A stretch of DNA of 64,000 nucleotides from CAYUHJ01 sp964444365 (GTDB lineage: Bacteria > Planctomycetota > Planctomycetia > Gemmatales > Gemmataceae): positions 67,805 to 131,804 of the forward strand of contig CAYUHJ010000001.1 of NCBI GenBank assembly GCA_964444365.1, written 5' to 3'. Below are positions 16,118-23,914 of this stretch, in pieces (position 1 is the first letter of the stretch; every line of letters begins with the position of its first letter). Below the pieces are notes generated by a model. It saw nothing but the letters and a program-made list of their open reading frames with translations, did no database searches and was not told the origin of the DNA. Both the position numbers and the translations under genes were made by a program.

Positions 16118-16852
16118 ATGCTGCCCAACTGGACGCACACGCATATCGCCGGGAAGCCCGCGGACGTCTTCGAGCCGTCCGCGAAGCCGCGCGGGGTGGT
16201 GCTGTTCCTGCACCCCTACGGGCTGGAATCCCCGGCGACGAACGCCGTCTACACCGCGGAACTCGCGAAACACGGGCTCGCTTGCTGTGCCCCCTTCGGG
16301 GCGCACTCGTGGTGGGTCGATCGCGTGTGCCCGGAGTTCGACCCCGTACTGACGGCCGAGCGGCACCTGCTGCACAACGTGCTGCCGTGGATGCGGGCGA
16401 GGTGGGACGTGCCGGGGAACGCGGTCGCGGCGGCGGGGATCAGCATGGGCGGGCAGGGGGCGCTCCGGCTCGGGTTCCGGCACCCGGAGCGGTTCCGCGT
16501 CGTCGCCGGGGTGGCGTCCGCGATCGACTTCTGGGAACGCCACGGCACCGGGGCCGAGCTCGACGCGATGTACCCCACCCGCGAACACGCCCGGCAGGAC
16601 TCCGCGACGTTGCAGGTGAACCCGGCCCACTTCCCGCCGCACGTGTGGTTCGCGTGCGACCCCGCCGACGAAGCGTGGCACCGCGGCAACGACCGCCTCG
16701 CCGAGAAACTCACGGCGTTCGGCCTGCCGTTCACCGCCGACCTGGACACGTCGGCGGGCGGGCATTCGTGGGGTTACTTCGACGCCGTCGCGCCGGCGAT
16801 GTTCGCGTTCGTCGCCGGCGGGCTGGCCACGGAACGCCGGCGGCTGGTCTGA
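16118..16852 (+). CDS. Alpha/beta hydrolase, esterase type
   Basis: 244 residues. Nucleophile elbow GISMGGQGALRLGF (G-x-S-x-G), oxyanion region VVLFLHPYGLESPATN, acidic residue probably in HVWFACDPADEAWH, and a late AGGHSWGYF giving the catalytic His. Resembles the esterase D/S-formylglutathione hydrolase family (putative esterase). No signal peptide, so probably cytoplasmic. Substrate unknown. Its last 79 bases overlap the converging gene on the other strand. Confidence 0.88.
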   Translation: MLPNWTHTHIAGKPADVFEPSAKPRGVVLFLHPYGLESPATNAVYTAELAKHGLACCAPFGAHSWWVDRVCPEFDPVLTAERHLLHNVLPWMRARWDVPGNAVAAAGISMGGQGALRLGFRHPERFRVVAGVASAIDFWERHGTGAELDAMYPTREHARQDSATLQVNPAHFPPHVWFACDPADEAWHRGNDRLAEKLTAFGLPFTADLDTSAGGHSWGYFDAVAPAMFAFVAGGLATERRRLV

Positions 16853-17529
16853 AGCGACGGGCATCGGTCCGCGTCGAACGGCTCCAGGAACCCGACGAAC
16901 GTCGCCCCGCCGTAGGCCCACCGCGCCCCGTGCCCGGACGGCAGCCGCGCCTCGAACACCACGTCGTGCGCGAAGTGCCCGAACACGTTCCACCACGTCC
17001 GCTCCGTCAGAATCCGCCGCACCACCGCGGCCGCCGCCTCGTTCTGGACCGCGACCGGCCCGCGCGGCGTGCCCCAGAACCGGTCGCCCGACCGGCCGGC
17101 GTGCTTCGCCAGGGCCCGGGCCGCCACCGTCAGCGAATCGCGGTGTGCCCCCTGCGCCGCAGCCATCAGCTCGGCAACGGTCGGCGGGATGCCGGCGGCG
17201 TCGGTCAGGGTCGCGGGGGTGCGGCGCTGCCCGAGCAGGACCAGTAGCGCCGAAATCCCCGCGTGCTCGAACGCGGCCGCGAGTTCCGTCGGGGAACCGG
17301 ACGCGACCGCGGCCCGGAACGGCTCGAACGCGGCGGCGTAGTCCGGGAGGATTTCCGCGGCGAAGTGCGGCGACGGCGGCGCGGTCGGAACCCCGTGCGC
17401 GTGCCACTCGGCGAGGCGAAGCGCGATGGCGTCCAGGTGTTCCGGCACCAGGAGCCGGGCGTGCTCGGCCCGGAACCGCGGGGAAAAGCGGTCCGGGGAC
17501 GGGGTCGGCACAGGCGGTACAGTCGGCAC
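16774..17529 (-). CDS. Unknown protein, convergent and overlapping the hydrolase
   Basis: 251 residues. Mostly helical, Ala-rich, with a Pro-rich start (MPTVPPVPTPSPDRFSPRFR) and a more conserved-looking middle: FAAEILPDYAAAFEPFRAAV, GDRFWGTPRGPVAVQNEAAA and TWWNVFGHFAHDVVFEARLP. I recognise no family. The Trp/Phe/His-rich TWWNVFGHFAHD stretch suggests a folded domain rather than a chance frame. The last 26 residues are encoded opposite the hydrolase 3' end and may be non-essential tail. Confidence 0.65.
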   Translation of the reverse strand: MPTVPPVPTPSPDRFSPRFRAEHARLLVPEHLDAIALRLAEWHAHGVPTAPPSPHFAAEILPDYAAAFEPFRAAVASGSPTELAAAFEHAGISALLVLLGQRRTPATLTDAAGIPPTVAELMAAAQGAHRDSLTVAARALAKHAGRSGDRFWGTPRGPVAVQNEAAAAVVRRILTERTWWNVFGHFAHDVVFEARLPSGHGARWAYGGATFVGFLEPFDADRCPSLQTSRRRSVASPPATNANIAGATASK

Positions 17530-17748
17530 GGTCGGCCTCCGGGCGGGCGGCTGAGGTCTCCGGGCGTACCCGTTCTGCCGGCCGTTCGGCGCGGCCCGCG
17601 GGCATCCCGTCGAAAGTCCACAGACACCCGGTTGCGGGGGCGGGTTCAGTCGCTAGGATATGGCCTACTCGACTTCAGGGATGACTCGCCGTCCCCCCGA
17701 GGGAAGGTCCGAACGGTGGCTACTCTTCTGGCCTCGAAAGGTTCGGCG

Positions 17749-17934
17749 ATGGAAAAGTGGCTGTGTTACGGGGCCATGGGCGTCGCCGGGCTGATGGCGG
17801 TCGTCTTTCTCCTCGACCTCATCGTCGGCGTTCCGTTCGGCGGGAAGCCGTTCGTCATCGGCGACGTGTTCGGCCTGCTCGCCAGCCTCGTCGTCGGCTA
17901 CCTCGGGTTCAACGCCAGCCGCGACGTGAAGTAA
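17749..17934 (+). CDS. Small two-helix membrane protein
   Basis: 61 residues. Two membrane helices: about 5-27 (YGAMGVAGLMAVVFLLDLI) and 36-54 (VIGDVFGLLASLVVGYLGF), joined by a short GVPFGGKPF turn. It ends in a polar NASRDVK tail. Small proteins of this shape are frequent in planctomycetes; the function is unknown. An in-frame GTG 33 bases upstream is an alternative start. Confidence 0.7.
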   Translation: MEKWLCYGAMGVAGLMAVVFLLDLIVGVPFGGKPFVIGDVFGLLASLVVGYLGFNASRDVK

Positions 17935-18077
17935 CTCCGCAAGACCCGTCCCACCCCCCCGACCGGAGCGGGGCCACACCGGCGACCCCCGCGTCGAAAA
18001 ACGCATCCTACCCGTCTCGGCCGCCGGCCCGTACCCTTTCCAGACGCAGTCCCCTTTCCCGCAACCGCGAGACCGGC

Positions 18078-19391
18078 ATGTCGTTCTTCCCAGACGTCCC
18101 CAAGATCCCCTACGAAGGCCCGGACAGCAAGAACCCGCTCGCCTTCCGCTACTACAACGCCGGCGAGGTCGTCGAAGGCAAGACGATGCGCGACCACCTG
18201 CGGTTCGCCGTCGCCTACTGGCACACCTTCCGCGGCACCGGCAGCGACCCGTTCGGCCCCGGCACGATGCAGCGCCCGTGGGAAGACGGCACCGATTCCG
18301 TCGAGATGGCCCAGAAGCGGGTCCGCGTCGCCTTCGAGTTCACCGAGAAGCTCGGGGCACCGTACTACTGCTTCCACGACCGCGACGTCGCCCCGGAAGG
18401 CAAGACCCTCGCCGAGAGCAACAAGAACCTCGACGCCGTCGTGAAGGTGCTGAAGGAAGAACAGCAGCGTACCGGCATCAAGCTCCTGTGGGGCACCGCA
18501 AACCTCTTCAGCAACCCGCGGTTCGTCCACGGGGCGAGCACCAGCTGCAACGCGGACGTGTTCGCGTACTCCGCGGCGCAGGTGAAGAAGGCCCTCGAAG
18601 TGACGAAGGAACTCGGCGGCGAGAACTACGTCTTCTGGGGCGGCCGCGAAGGGTACATGACCATCACGAACACCGATCTGAAGCGGGAACTCGACCACTT
18701 CGCCAAGTTCCTTCACATGGCCGTCGACTACAAGAAGAAGATCGGGTTCACCGGCCCGTTCCTCATCGAGCCGAAGCCGCACGAGCCGACGAGCCACCAG
18801 TACGACTTCGACTGCGCGAACTCGCTGGCGTTCCTGCGGGCTTACGGCCTGGAGAAGGAGTTCAAGTTCAACGTCGAGACGAACCACGCAACCCTGGCGA
18901 AGCACACGATGGGGCACGAGCTCGCGTACGCCAGCGCGAACGGGATGCTCGGCAGCGTCGACGCCAACCGCGGCGACCCGCTGCTCGGGTGGGACACCGA
19001 CCAGTTCCCGACGGACCTGTACCTGACGACCCAGACGATGCTCATCATCCTGAATCAGGGCGGGCTCGGGGCCGGCGGGCTGAACTTCGACGCGAAGGTC
19101 CGCCGCGAAAGCTTCGAGCCGATCGACCTCTTCCACGCCCACGTCGGGTCGATGGACGCCTTCGCCCAGGGCCTGAAGGCGGCGGCCGCGATCCGCAAGG
19201 ACGGCTGGCTGGCGGACGTCATCAAGAAGCGGTACGCGAGCTGGGACACCGGCGTCGGGGCGGAAATCGAGTCCGGCAAGGCGTCGTTCGAGACGCTGGA
19301 AAAGTACATGCTCGAAAAGGGCAACGCCGCCCCGAACGAGTCCGGGCGGCAAGAATTGATCGAAAACCTGTTCAACCGCTACTTCCGCTGA
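18078..19391 (+). CDS. xylA: Xylose isomerase
   Basis: 437 residues, full length for class II xylose isomerases. Interconverts D-xylose and D-xylulose (and glucose/fructose) in the cytoplasm, using two divalent metals. Catalytic and metal residues are visible: His and Asp in YYCFHDRDVAPEG, Trp and Glu in NYVFWGGREGY, Glu/Lys in LIEPKPHEPTSHQYD, Glu/His in NVETNHATLAKHTMGHE, and the Asp pair in LGSVDANRGDPLLGWDTDQ. No xylulokinase or transporter is adjacent. The last 13 bases overlap the converging gene. Confidence 0.98.
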   Translation: MSFFPDVPKIPYEGPDSKNPLAFRYYNAGEVVEGKTMRDHLRFAVAYWHTFRGTGSDPFGPGTMQRPWEDGTDSVEMAQKRVRVAFEFTEKLGAPYYCFHDRDVAPEGKTLAESNKNLDAVVKVLKEEQQRTGIKLLWGTANLFSNPRFVHGASTSCNADVFAYSAAQVKKALEVTKELGGENYVFWGGREGYMTITNTDLKRELDHFAKFLHMAVDYKKKIGFTGPFLIEPKPHEPTSHQYDFDCANSLAFLRAYGLEKEFKFNVETNHATLAKHTMGHELAYASANGMLGSVDANRGDPLLGWDTDQFPTDLYLTTQTMLIILNQGGLGAGGLNFDAKVRRESFEPIDLFHAHVGSMDAFAQGLKAAAAIRKDGWLADVIKKRYASWDTGVGAEIESGKASFETLEKYMLEKGNAAPNESGRQELIENLFNRYFR

Positions 19392-19723
19392 GGGGAGTTG
19401 TCGCCCCGCCCGTGACGGTCGAGCCAGGGGGCCACGATGTCACGGGCGTCTTCGAGCAGGTCCGCCTGAGTCGTCGGCTTCCGAACGATCGCCTTGACGA
19501 ACGACACCGCCGGGGCTCCGACATCCTTGGTGACGTACCGCACGACGGCTCCGACGTAGCAGTAGCACGTGTAGATGTTCGTCCACAGTTCCCGTGACTC
19601 GGCCGTGTGAGCGGTGGTCACCCGCCCGACGGGTTGGAAGGTCGAGCCGCTAGCCGGTGCCTGTGCGGGGGTATTCGTGACCGCGAGACTCAGGACGAGC
19701 AAGGCGAGTGTGGTCCGGAACAT
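19379..19723 (-). CDS. Small secreted protein of unknown function
   Basis: 114 residues from ATG 19723. Signal peptide MFRTTLALLVLSLAVTNTPA followed by AQAPASG. The mature part has NIYTCYCYVGAVVRYVTKDV, with two close Cys that may form a disulfide, and a charged C-terminus (DRHGRGDNSPQRK). No family is recognised. It overlaps the 3' end of xylA by 13 bases. Confidence 0.65.
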   Translation of the reverse strand: MFRTTLALLVLSLAVTNTPAQAPASGSTFQPVGRVTTAHTAESRELWTNIYTCYCYVGAVVRYVTKDVGAPAVSFVKAIVRKPTTQADLLEDARDIVAPWLDRHGRGDNSPQRK

Positions 19724-19825
19724 GGTGCCGACTCCGTGTATGTCGAGTCCGCAACCCGTGCGGACAGTTGGTGTTCGGGTGCGAGTGACTCGCACGGATT
19801 GAACTGATGCAAAGTCGAGGCCAAA

Positions 19826-20206
19826 ATGGGAAAGCAGCACGCTCCGGCGTTCCTGGCGATCGTTCAGGATGCGAAGTCCCGCGTGAAAGAGTGCGGGGTC
19901 GAGGACGTGAAGCGGCGGCTCGGCGGGGGCGAAACGTTCTTGCTCGTCGACGTGCGGGAAGAGAGCGAATTCGCCGCCGGGCACCTGCCGGGCGCGGTCC
20001 ACATCGGGAAGGGCGTCATCGAACGCGACATCGAGCGGAAGGTCCCGGACCCGGCGACGCCGCTGGTGCTCTACTGCGGCGGCGGGTTCCGGTCGGCGCT
20101 CGCCGCCGACGCGGTGCAGAAGATGGGGTACACGAACGTGGTCAGCATGGACGGCGGGTGGACCGCGTGGGTCAAGGCGGGCAACCCGGTGGAAAAGTCG
20201 GCGTGA
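19826..20206 (+). CDS. Single-domain rhodanese
   Basis: 126 residues. Rhodanese fold: FLLVDVREESEFAAGHLPGA and the active loop CGGGFRSA with Cys84 as the persulfide carrier. It ends with MDGGWTAWVKAGNPV, typical of the GlpE-like group. Likely sulfur transfer in the cytoplasm. About 30 residues precede the domain. It converges on the response regulator gene 12 bases away. Confidence 0.93.
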   Translation: MGKQHAPAFLAIVQDAKSRVKECGVEDVKRRLGGGETFLLVDVREESEFAAGHLPGAVHIGKGVIERDIERKVPDPATPLVLYCGGGFRSALAADAVQKMGYTNVVSMDGGWTAWVKAGNPVEKSA

Positions 20207-20218
20207 CGCCCGCCCGGC

Positions 20219-20938
20219 TCAGTGCCGCTGCACGGCCACGAACAGTTCGGACATCTTGATCCCCAGCGCCAGGCAGATGCGGTACAGCGTCTCGATGGAG
20301 GCCGAGTTCTTCCCGAGTTCGATCTGGGACAGGTAGCCGAGGGACACCCCGGTCCGGTCGGACATGCCGGCCAGGGTGAGCCCCAGCGCCTTGCGGCGCT
20401 CCCGGATGGCGGCCCCGAGCGCCTCCTTCAGCGCGTCCTCCGTCATCCGGAGCAGGCCCTTCCCCTCCAGGCACTTGACGACGATTTCCCGCAGGTGGTC
20501 GACCTGGAACGGCTTCGTCAGGTAGTCGTAGGTGCGGGCGCGGAGGCAGCTCAGGGCGCTGTCGACGGACGGGTACCCGGTCACGACCACGACGTTCGCG
20601 TCCGGCTGGTTGTCCCGGATCCAGGCGAACACCTGCTCCGGCTCGAGGCCGGGGAGGACGTAGTCCATCACGATCAGGTGGTAGTACCCGCGGGTCTCGC
20701 TGTCGGACTTCCGCGCCAGGGCGGCCTCGACCGCGTGCGGGTCGGACACGGTGTCGATTACGAAGTCCCGGTTGGAGAGCGCCGCCTGAATCACCGCGCA
20801 GGTTCCGGGGTCGTCGTCGAGGATCAGGATGCGGATGTCGCCGCTGCTCTGCAGTTCGTTGAGCGGGGAGAGCGCCTTCGCGGGCCGGCCGGCGGGGCGG
20901 ACGGGCTCTTCGAGTACCGGTTCGGTCGCGGTCGTCAT
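20219..20938 (-). CDS. Response regulator with receiver plus XRE-type helix-turn-helix
   Basis: 239 residues. The receiver domain (about 35-155) has Asp41-43 acidic residues (LILDDDPG), phospho-acceptor Asp92 in LIVMDYVLPG, Thr120 (VVVVTG) and Lys142 (YLTKPF). The output domain (about 170-235) is a Cro/C1-type HTH: IRERRKALGLTLAGMSDRTG, then VSLGYLSQIELGKNSASIET. A receiver joined to an XRE domain is much rarer than OmpR, NarL or NtrC outputs. It overlaps the histidine kinase gene by 4 bases (ATGA) and is surely its partner. Confidence 0.93.
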   Translation of the reverse strand: MTTATEPVLEEPVRPAGRPAKALSPLNELQSSGDIRILILDDDPGTCAVIQAALSNRDFVIDTVSDPHAVEAALARKSDSETRGYYHLIVMDYVLPGLEPEQVFAWIRDNQPDANVVVVTGYPSVDSALSCLRARTYDYLTKPFQVDHLREIVVKCLEGKGLLRMTEDALKEALGAAIRERRKALGLTLAGMSDRTGVSLGYLSQIELGKNSASIETLYRICLALGIKMSELFVAVQRH

Positions 20939-22104
20939 GGGGAGATTCCTCCGGTGGGCCTGGCGAGGGGGACGACGACCCGGACGAGCAGACCGGGGCC
21001 GCCGTCGGCGGGTTCGATGCGGATGCCGCCGCGGTGGGCGGTCAGGGTCCGAAACACGATGGCGAGCCCGAGCCCGCGGTGGCGGACCTTCGTGGTGAAA
21101 AACGGTTCGGCGAACAACTTCGTCCGGACGTCCGGCTTGACCCCCGGCCCGCGGTCCCGGACCGACACTTCCACGTGCCGCCCGGCTTCGGCCTTGCCCA
21201 GGTACCCGTGGGCGTCCCGGGGGCTGAGGTCGACGACCCCCGCGGTCACGGCCACCGGGCCGGCCGCCGGCGTCGCCTCGACCGCGTTGTCCAGCAGGTG
21301 CCCGAACACGGTGCCGAGCAGGCCGACGTCCATCGCCACGCTCGGGAGCGATTCGGGGAGCGCGATCTCGACCCGAGGCCCGCCCGCCGTGGTGCCCCGG
21401 AGCCGGGCTTCCTCCCGGGCCAGGGCCGCCCCGACCGATCCCGGCTGCGGCCGCGGGATCCCGGACCGGCTGAGCTGGTGCAACTGTTGCGTGAAGACCG
21501 TCCCGCGGTGCCCGATCTTGGCGATCTCCGCGACGAACTTCGCCGGCTGAGACGCCCGGTCCAGGAGGGGGGCCGTCAGGTCCGAGAATCCGATGATTCC
21601 CGTCAGGATGTTGTCGAAGTCGTGGGCCAGCCGCCCGGCGATGACCGCCACGTCATCCAGTCGACGGTTCAGGCGATCCGACTCCGAAGCCGCCGGCCTG
21701 AGGCACCGCTCGATCAACCGGGCGGACAGGCTCAAGTAGCTGCATTCGACCTCGGTCCAGGGATCCGCTGTGGGCTTTTCGGCCCACAACAACCCGTCCG
21801 CCCGGTCCGGGAGTCGGATCGCACGGCCGCACGGACCGACCGGGAAAGCGGTCGAAGCGGGGAGCGTTCCACAGGCCTCGGCGACAGCCGCGGGCAGTTC
21901 CGCGAGACTCTGCGTGGTCTCGGGGGTGGCGACGACTACTTGGGTCTGTCGTTCGCTCGGTGCCCACGCCACGCCGGCCGACTGCCAGCCCGAATCCCGC
22001 ACCCAATCTCGAAAGCGGGCGCTGAAGGTACCCCCCTCGGACGCCTCGGAAAGCCAGTCGGCCAGGGAGTTCAGGCCGACGGCAAGCGTGCCGTTCGGTG
22101 CCAT
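20935..22104 (-). CDS. Sensor histidine kinase
   Basis: 389 residues. The ATG at 22104 has GGGAGG at 22110-22115, 5 bases upstream, so I prefer it over a GTG 24 bases earlier. The N-terminal 150 residues form a GAF-like region with no membrane segments, so sensing is cytoplasmic. H-box: GRLAHDFDNILTGIIGFSDL with His161. ATPase: HLLDNAVEA (N box), VSVRDRGPGV (G1), EPFFTTKVRHRGLGLAIV (F and G2 boxes). It phosphorylates the receiver-XRE protein encoded next. The divergent efflux operon starts 297 bases away and is a plausible target. Confidence 0.94.
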   Translation of the reverse strand: MAPNGTLAVGLNSLADWLSEASEGGTFSARFRDWVRDSGWQSAGVAWAPSERQTQVVVATPETTQSLAELPAAVAEACGTLPASTAFPVGPCGRAIRLPDRADGLLWAEKPTADPWTEVECSYLSLSARLIERCLRPAASESDRLNRRLDDVAVIAGRLAHDFDNILTGIIGFSDLTAPLLDRASQPAKFVAEIAKIGHRGTVFTQQLHQLSRSGIPRPQPGSVGAALAREEARLRGTTAGGPRVEIALPESLPSVAMDVGLLGTVFGHLLDNAVEATPAAGPVAVTAGVVDLSPRDAHGYLGKAEAGRHVEVSVRDRGPGVKPDVRTKLFAEPFFTTKVRHRGLGLAIVFRTLTAHRGGIRIEPADGGPGLLVRVVVPLARPTGGISP

Positions 22105-22298
22105 GATACCCTCCCACGAAGGGACCACCGGTCATCCGGCCGGCACCTCGCTCATGTCGTGGCTGAAAAAAATGCGTCTCTAGGAAGAGACAATAGGACG
22201 AGCCGGCCCGAAGTCAACCTGTTTTCGCGGTCAAACTCAACCCTTTACCCCAGCGGGAAATTGGATCAAGAATCGAGACGATCTTCTGATCTTGAATG

Positions 22299-22325
22299 GC
22301 GGCCGCGAGAACCTCGGCCGCTTTT
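22299..22325 (+). promoter_or_regulatory. Terminator-like hairpin in the tolC leader
   Basis: GCGGCCG and CGGCCGC arms (22299-22305 and 22315-22321) with a 9-base loop are followed at once by TTTT. It lies 77 bases before the tolC start and points into the efflux operon. It could be a transcription attenuator, or end a short leader RNA; a TCAAGA/TCTTGA pair lies just before it. Confidence 0.5.
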
Positions 22326-22401
22326 CGGAATTCCCGGACGAATTACAGTCACTGGGGTCGGAGAACCGATCCAGATTGACACCGTCCCGGAGGAGTGAGA
22401 G

Positions 22402-23847
22402 GTGACACCGCGCGACCTCGCCATCGCCCTGCTGATTGCCTCCGTCGGGACGACGGTCGCCGCCGAGCCAGCCCTCCCGTTGCCGCCGGCAGGCAACTCC
22501 GTGCCCGATTCACGGCCGCTGCCGATCACCCTGCCGACAGCCCTCCGGCTCGCGGAAGCCAGTCCGCTCGACATCGCGATCGCCGCCGAACGCCTGCAAG
22601 CGGCCACCGCCCAGTACGACAAAGCCCGCGTGATGTGGCTGCCGAACCTGAACCTCGGCGTGAACTACTTCCGCCACGACGGCCAACTTCAAGACATCGT
22701 CGGGATCGTGTTCCCGACGAACAAGTCGTCTTTCCTCGTCGGCGGCGGGCCGAGCCTGTCCGTCGGCGTGACCGACGCCGTGTTCGCGCCGCTGGCCGGG
22801 AAGCAACTGGTCAAAGCCCGGCAAGCGGACCTGCAAGCCGCCCGCAACGACACGACCCTCGCCGTCGCGGAAGCGTATTTCACCGTGCAGCAAGCCCGTG
22901 GGGAAGTCGCCGGGGCCGTCGACGCCGCTCGGCGGGCGGACGAACTCGTCGCCCGGACGTCGAAGCTCGCCCCGGCCCTGGCCCCGACCGTCGAGATCAC
23001 CCGCGCTCGGACCGAACTCGCGCACCGCCGGGTGGCCGTCGAAGCCGCCTACGAACGCTGGCAGCTCGCAAGCGCCGACCTCGCCCGGATTCTGCGGCTC
23101 GACCCCACCGCCGTCGTCGAACCGGCCGAAGACCCGCACCTGCGCGTGACGCTCGTCGACCCCATGTTTGGCATCGACGACCTGATTCCCGTTGCCCTCA
23201 CGAACCGGCCCGAGCTCGCGGCGCATCAAGCCATCATCCAGGCGACGATTGCCCGCGTTCGCCAGGAAAAAGCCCGGCCGCTGCTGCCGAACATCGCCCT
23301 CCGCGGCGGGGCCGGCGGAACCTCCGGGCTTTCCAGCGGCTACTTCGGCGGCGGGCTCGACTCGGACATCGCGAAGTTCGGCGGGCGGAACACGATGGAC
23401 CTGTCCGCCGTGTGGACGTTCGACAACCTCGGCCTCGGCAACCGGGCCGCCGTCAGGGAACGCGAGGCCGAGAACCGCGTGGCGATGCTCGAACTGCTGC
23501 GCAAGCAAGACCGCGTCGCCGCCGAGGTGACGCAAGCCCTGGCAAGGGTGAAGCGTTCCGCCGTCCGCGTGAAGGAAGCCGAAGCCGGCGTGCGGGACGC
23601 CGTCGACACCGCCGAGCGGAATCTGACGGGGCTCGGCTCGACCAAGCGGGTTGGCGAACAACTTCTGCTCGTGTTTCGGCCCCAGGAAGCGGTCGCGTCC
23701 GTGGCGGCCCTGGAGCAAGCGTACCGCGATTACTACGCCGCCGTCGCGGACAGCAACCGCGCCCAGTTCCAGCTGTACCGGGCTCTCGGTCACCCGGCCC
23801 AGGGGTTGAACCTGGCAGAGACCCCGAGCGGTTCCCCGCCGCGATAG
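22402..23847 (+). CDS. TolC-family outer membrane efflux protein
   Basis: 481 residues from GTG 22402, which has GGAGGAG 6 bases upstream. Signal peptide TPRDLAIALLIASVGTTVAA. Two OEP repeats of long amphipathic helices: first around LRLAEASPLDIAIAAERLQA, second around ALTNRPELAAHQAIIQATIA, each leading to a beta-barrel strand. It forms the outer membrane channel for the RND pump encoded next. The order channel-pump-adaptor is reversed from the common adaptor-pump-channel. Confidence 0.93.
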   Translation: MTPRDLAIALLIASVGTTVAAEPALPLPPAGNSVPDSRPLPITLPTALRLAEASPLDIAIAAERLQAATAQYDKARVMWLPNLNLGVNYFRHDGQLQDIVGIVFPTNKSSFLVGGGPSLSVGVTDAVFAPLAGKQLVKARQADLQAARNDTTLAVAEAYFTVQQARGEVAGAVDAARRADELVARTSKLAPALAPTVEITRARTELAHRRVAVEAAYERWQLASADLARILRLDPTAVVEPAEDPHLRVTLVDPMFGIDDLIPVALTNRPELAAHQAIIQATIARVRQEKARPLLPNIALRGGAGGTSGLSSGYFGGGLDSDIAKFGGRNTMDLSAVWTFDNLGLGNRAAVREREAENRVAMLELLRKQDRVAAEVTQALARVKRSAVRVKEAEAGVRDAVDTAERNLTGLGSTKRVGEQLLLVFRPQEAVASVAALEQAYRDYYAAVADSNRAQFQLYRALGHPAQGLNLAETPSGSPPR

Positions 23848-23902
23848 ATCCTTCCTTGTCAAGTCGGCCGCGGGCACGGGGACTGCCTCGACTGGCCCCG
23901 GC

Positions 23903-23908
23903 TACAAT
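23903..23908 (+). promoter_or_regulatory. Possible -10 element just before the RND pump
   Basis: TACAAT lies 6 bases before the RND ATG. If used, transcription would begin at or next to the start codon, giving a leaderless or nearly leaderless message. It could give the pump its own promoter besides the tolC one. Confidence 0.3.
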
Positions 23909-23914
23909 GGCGAC

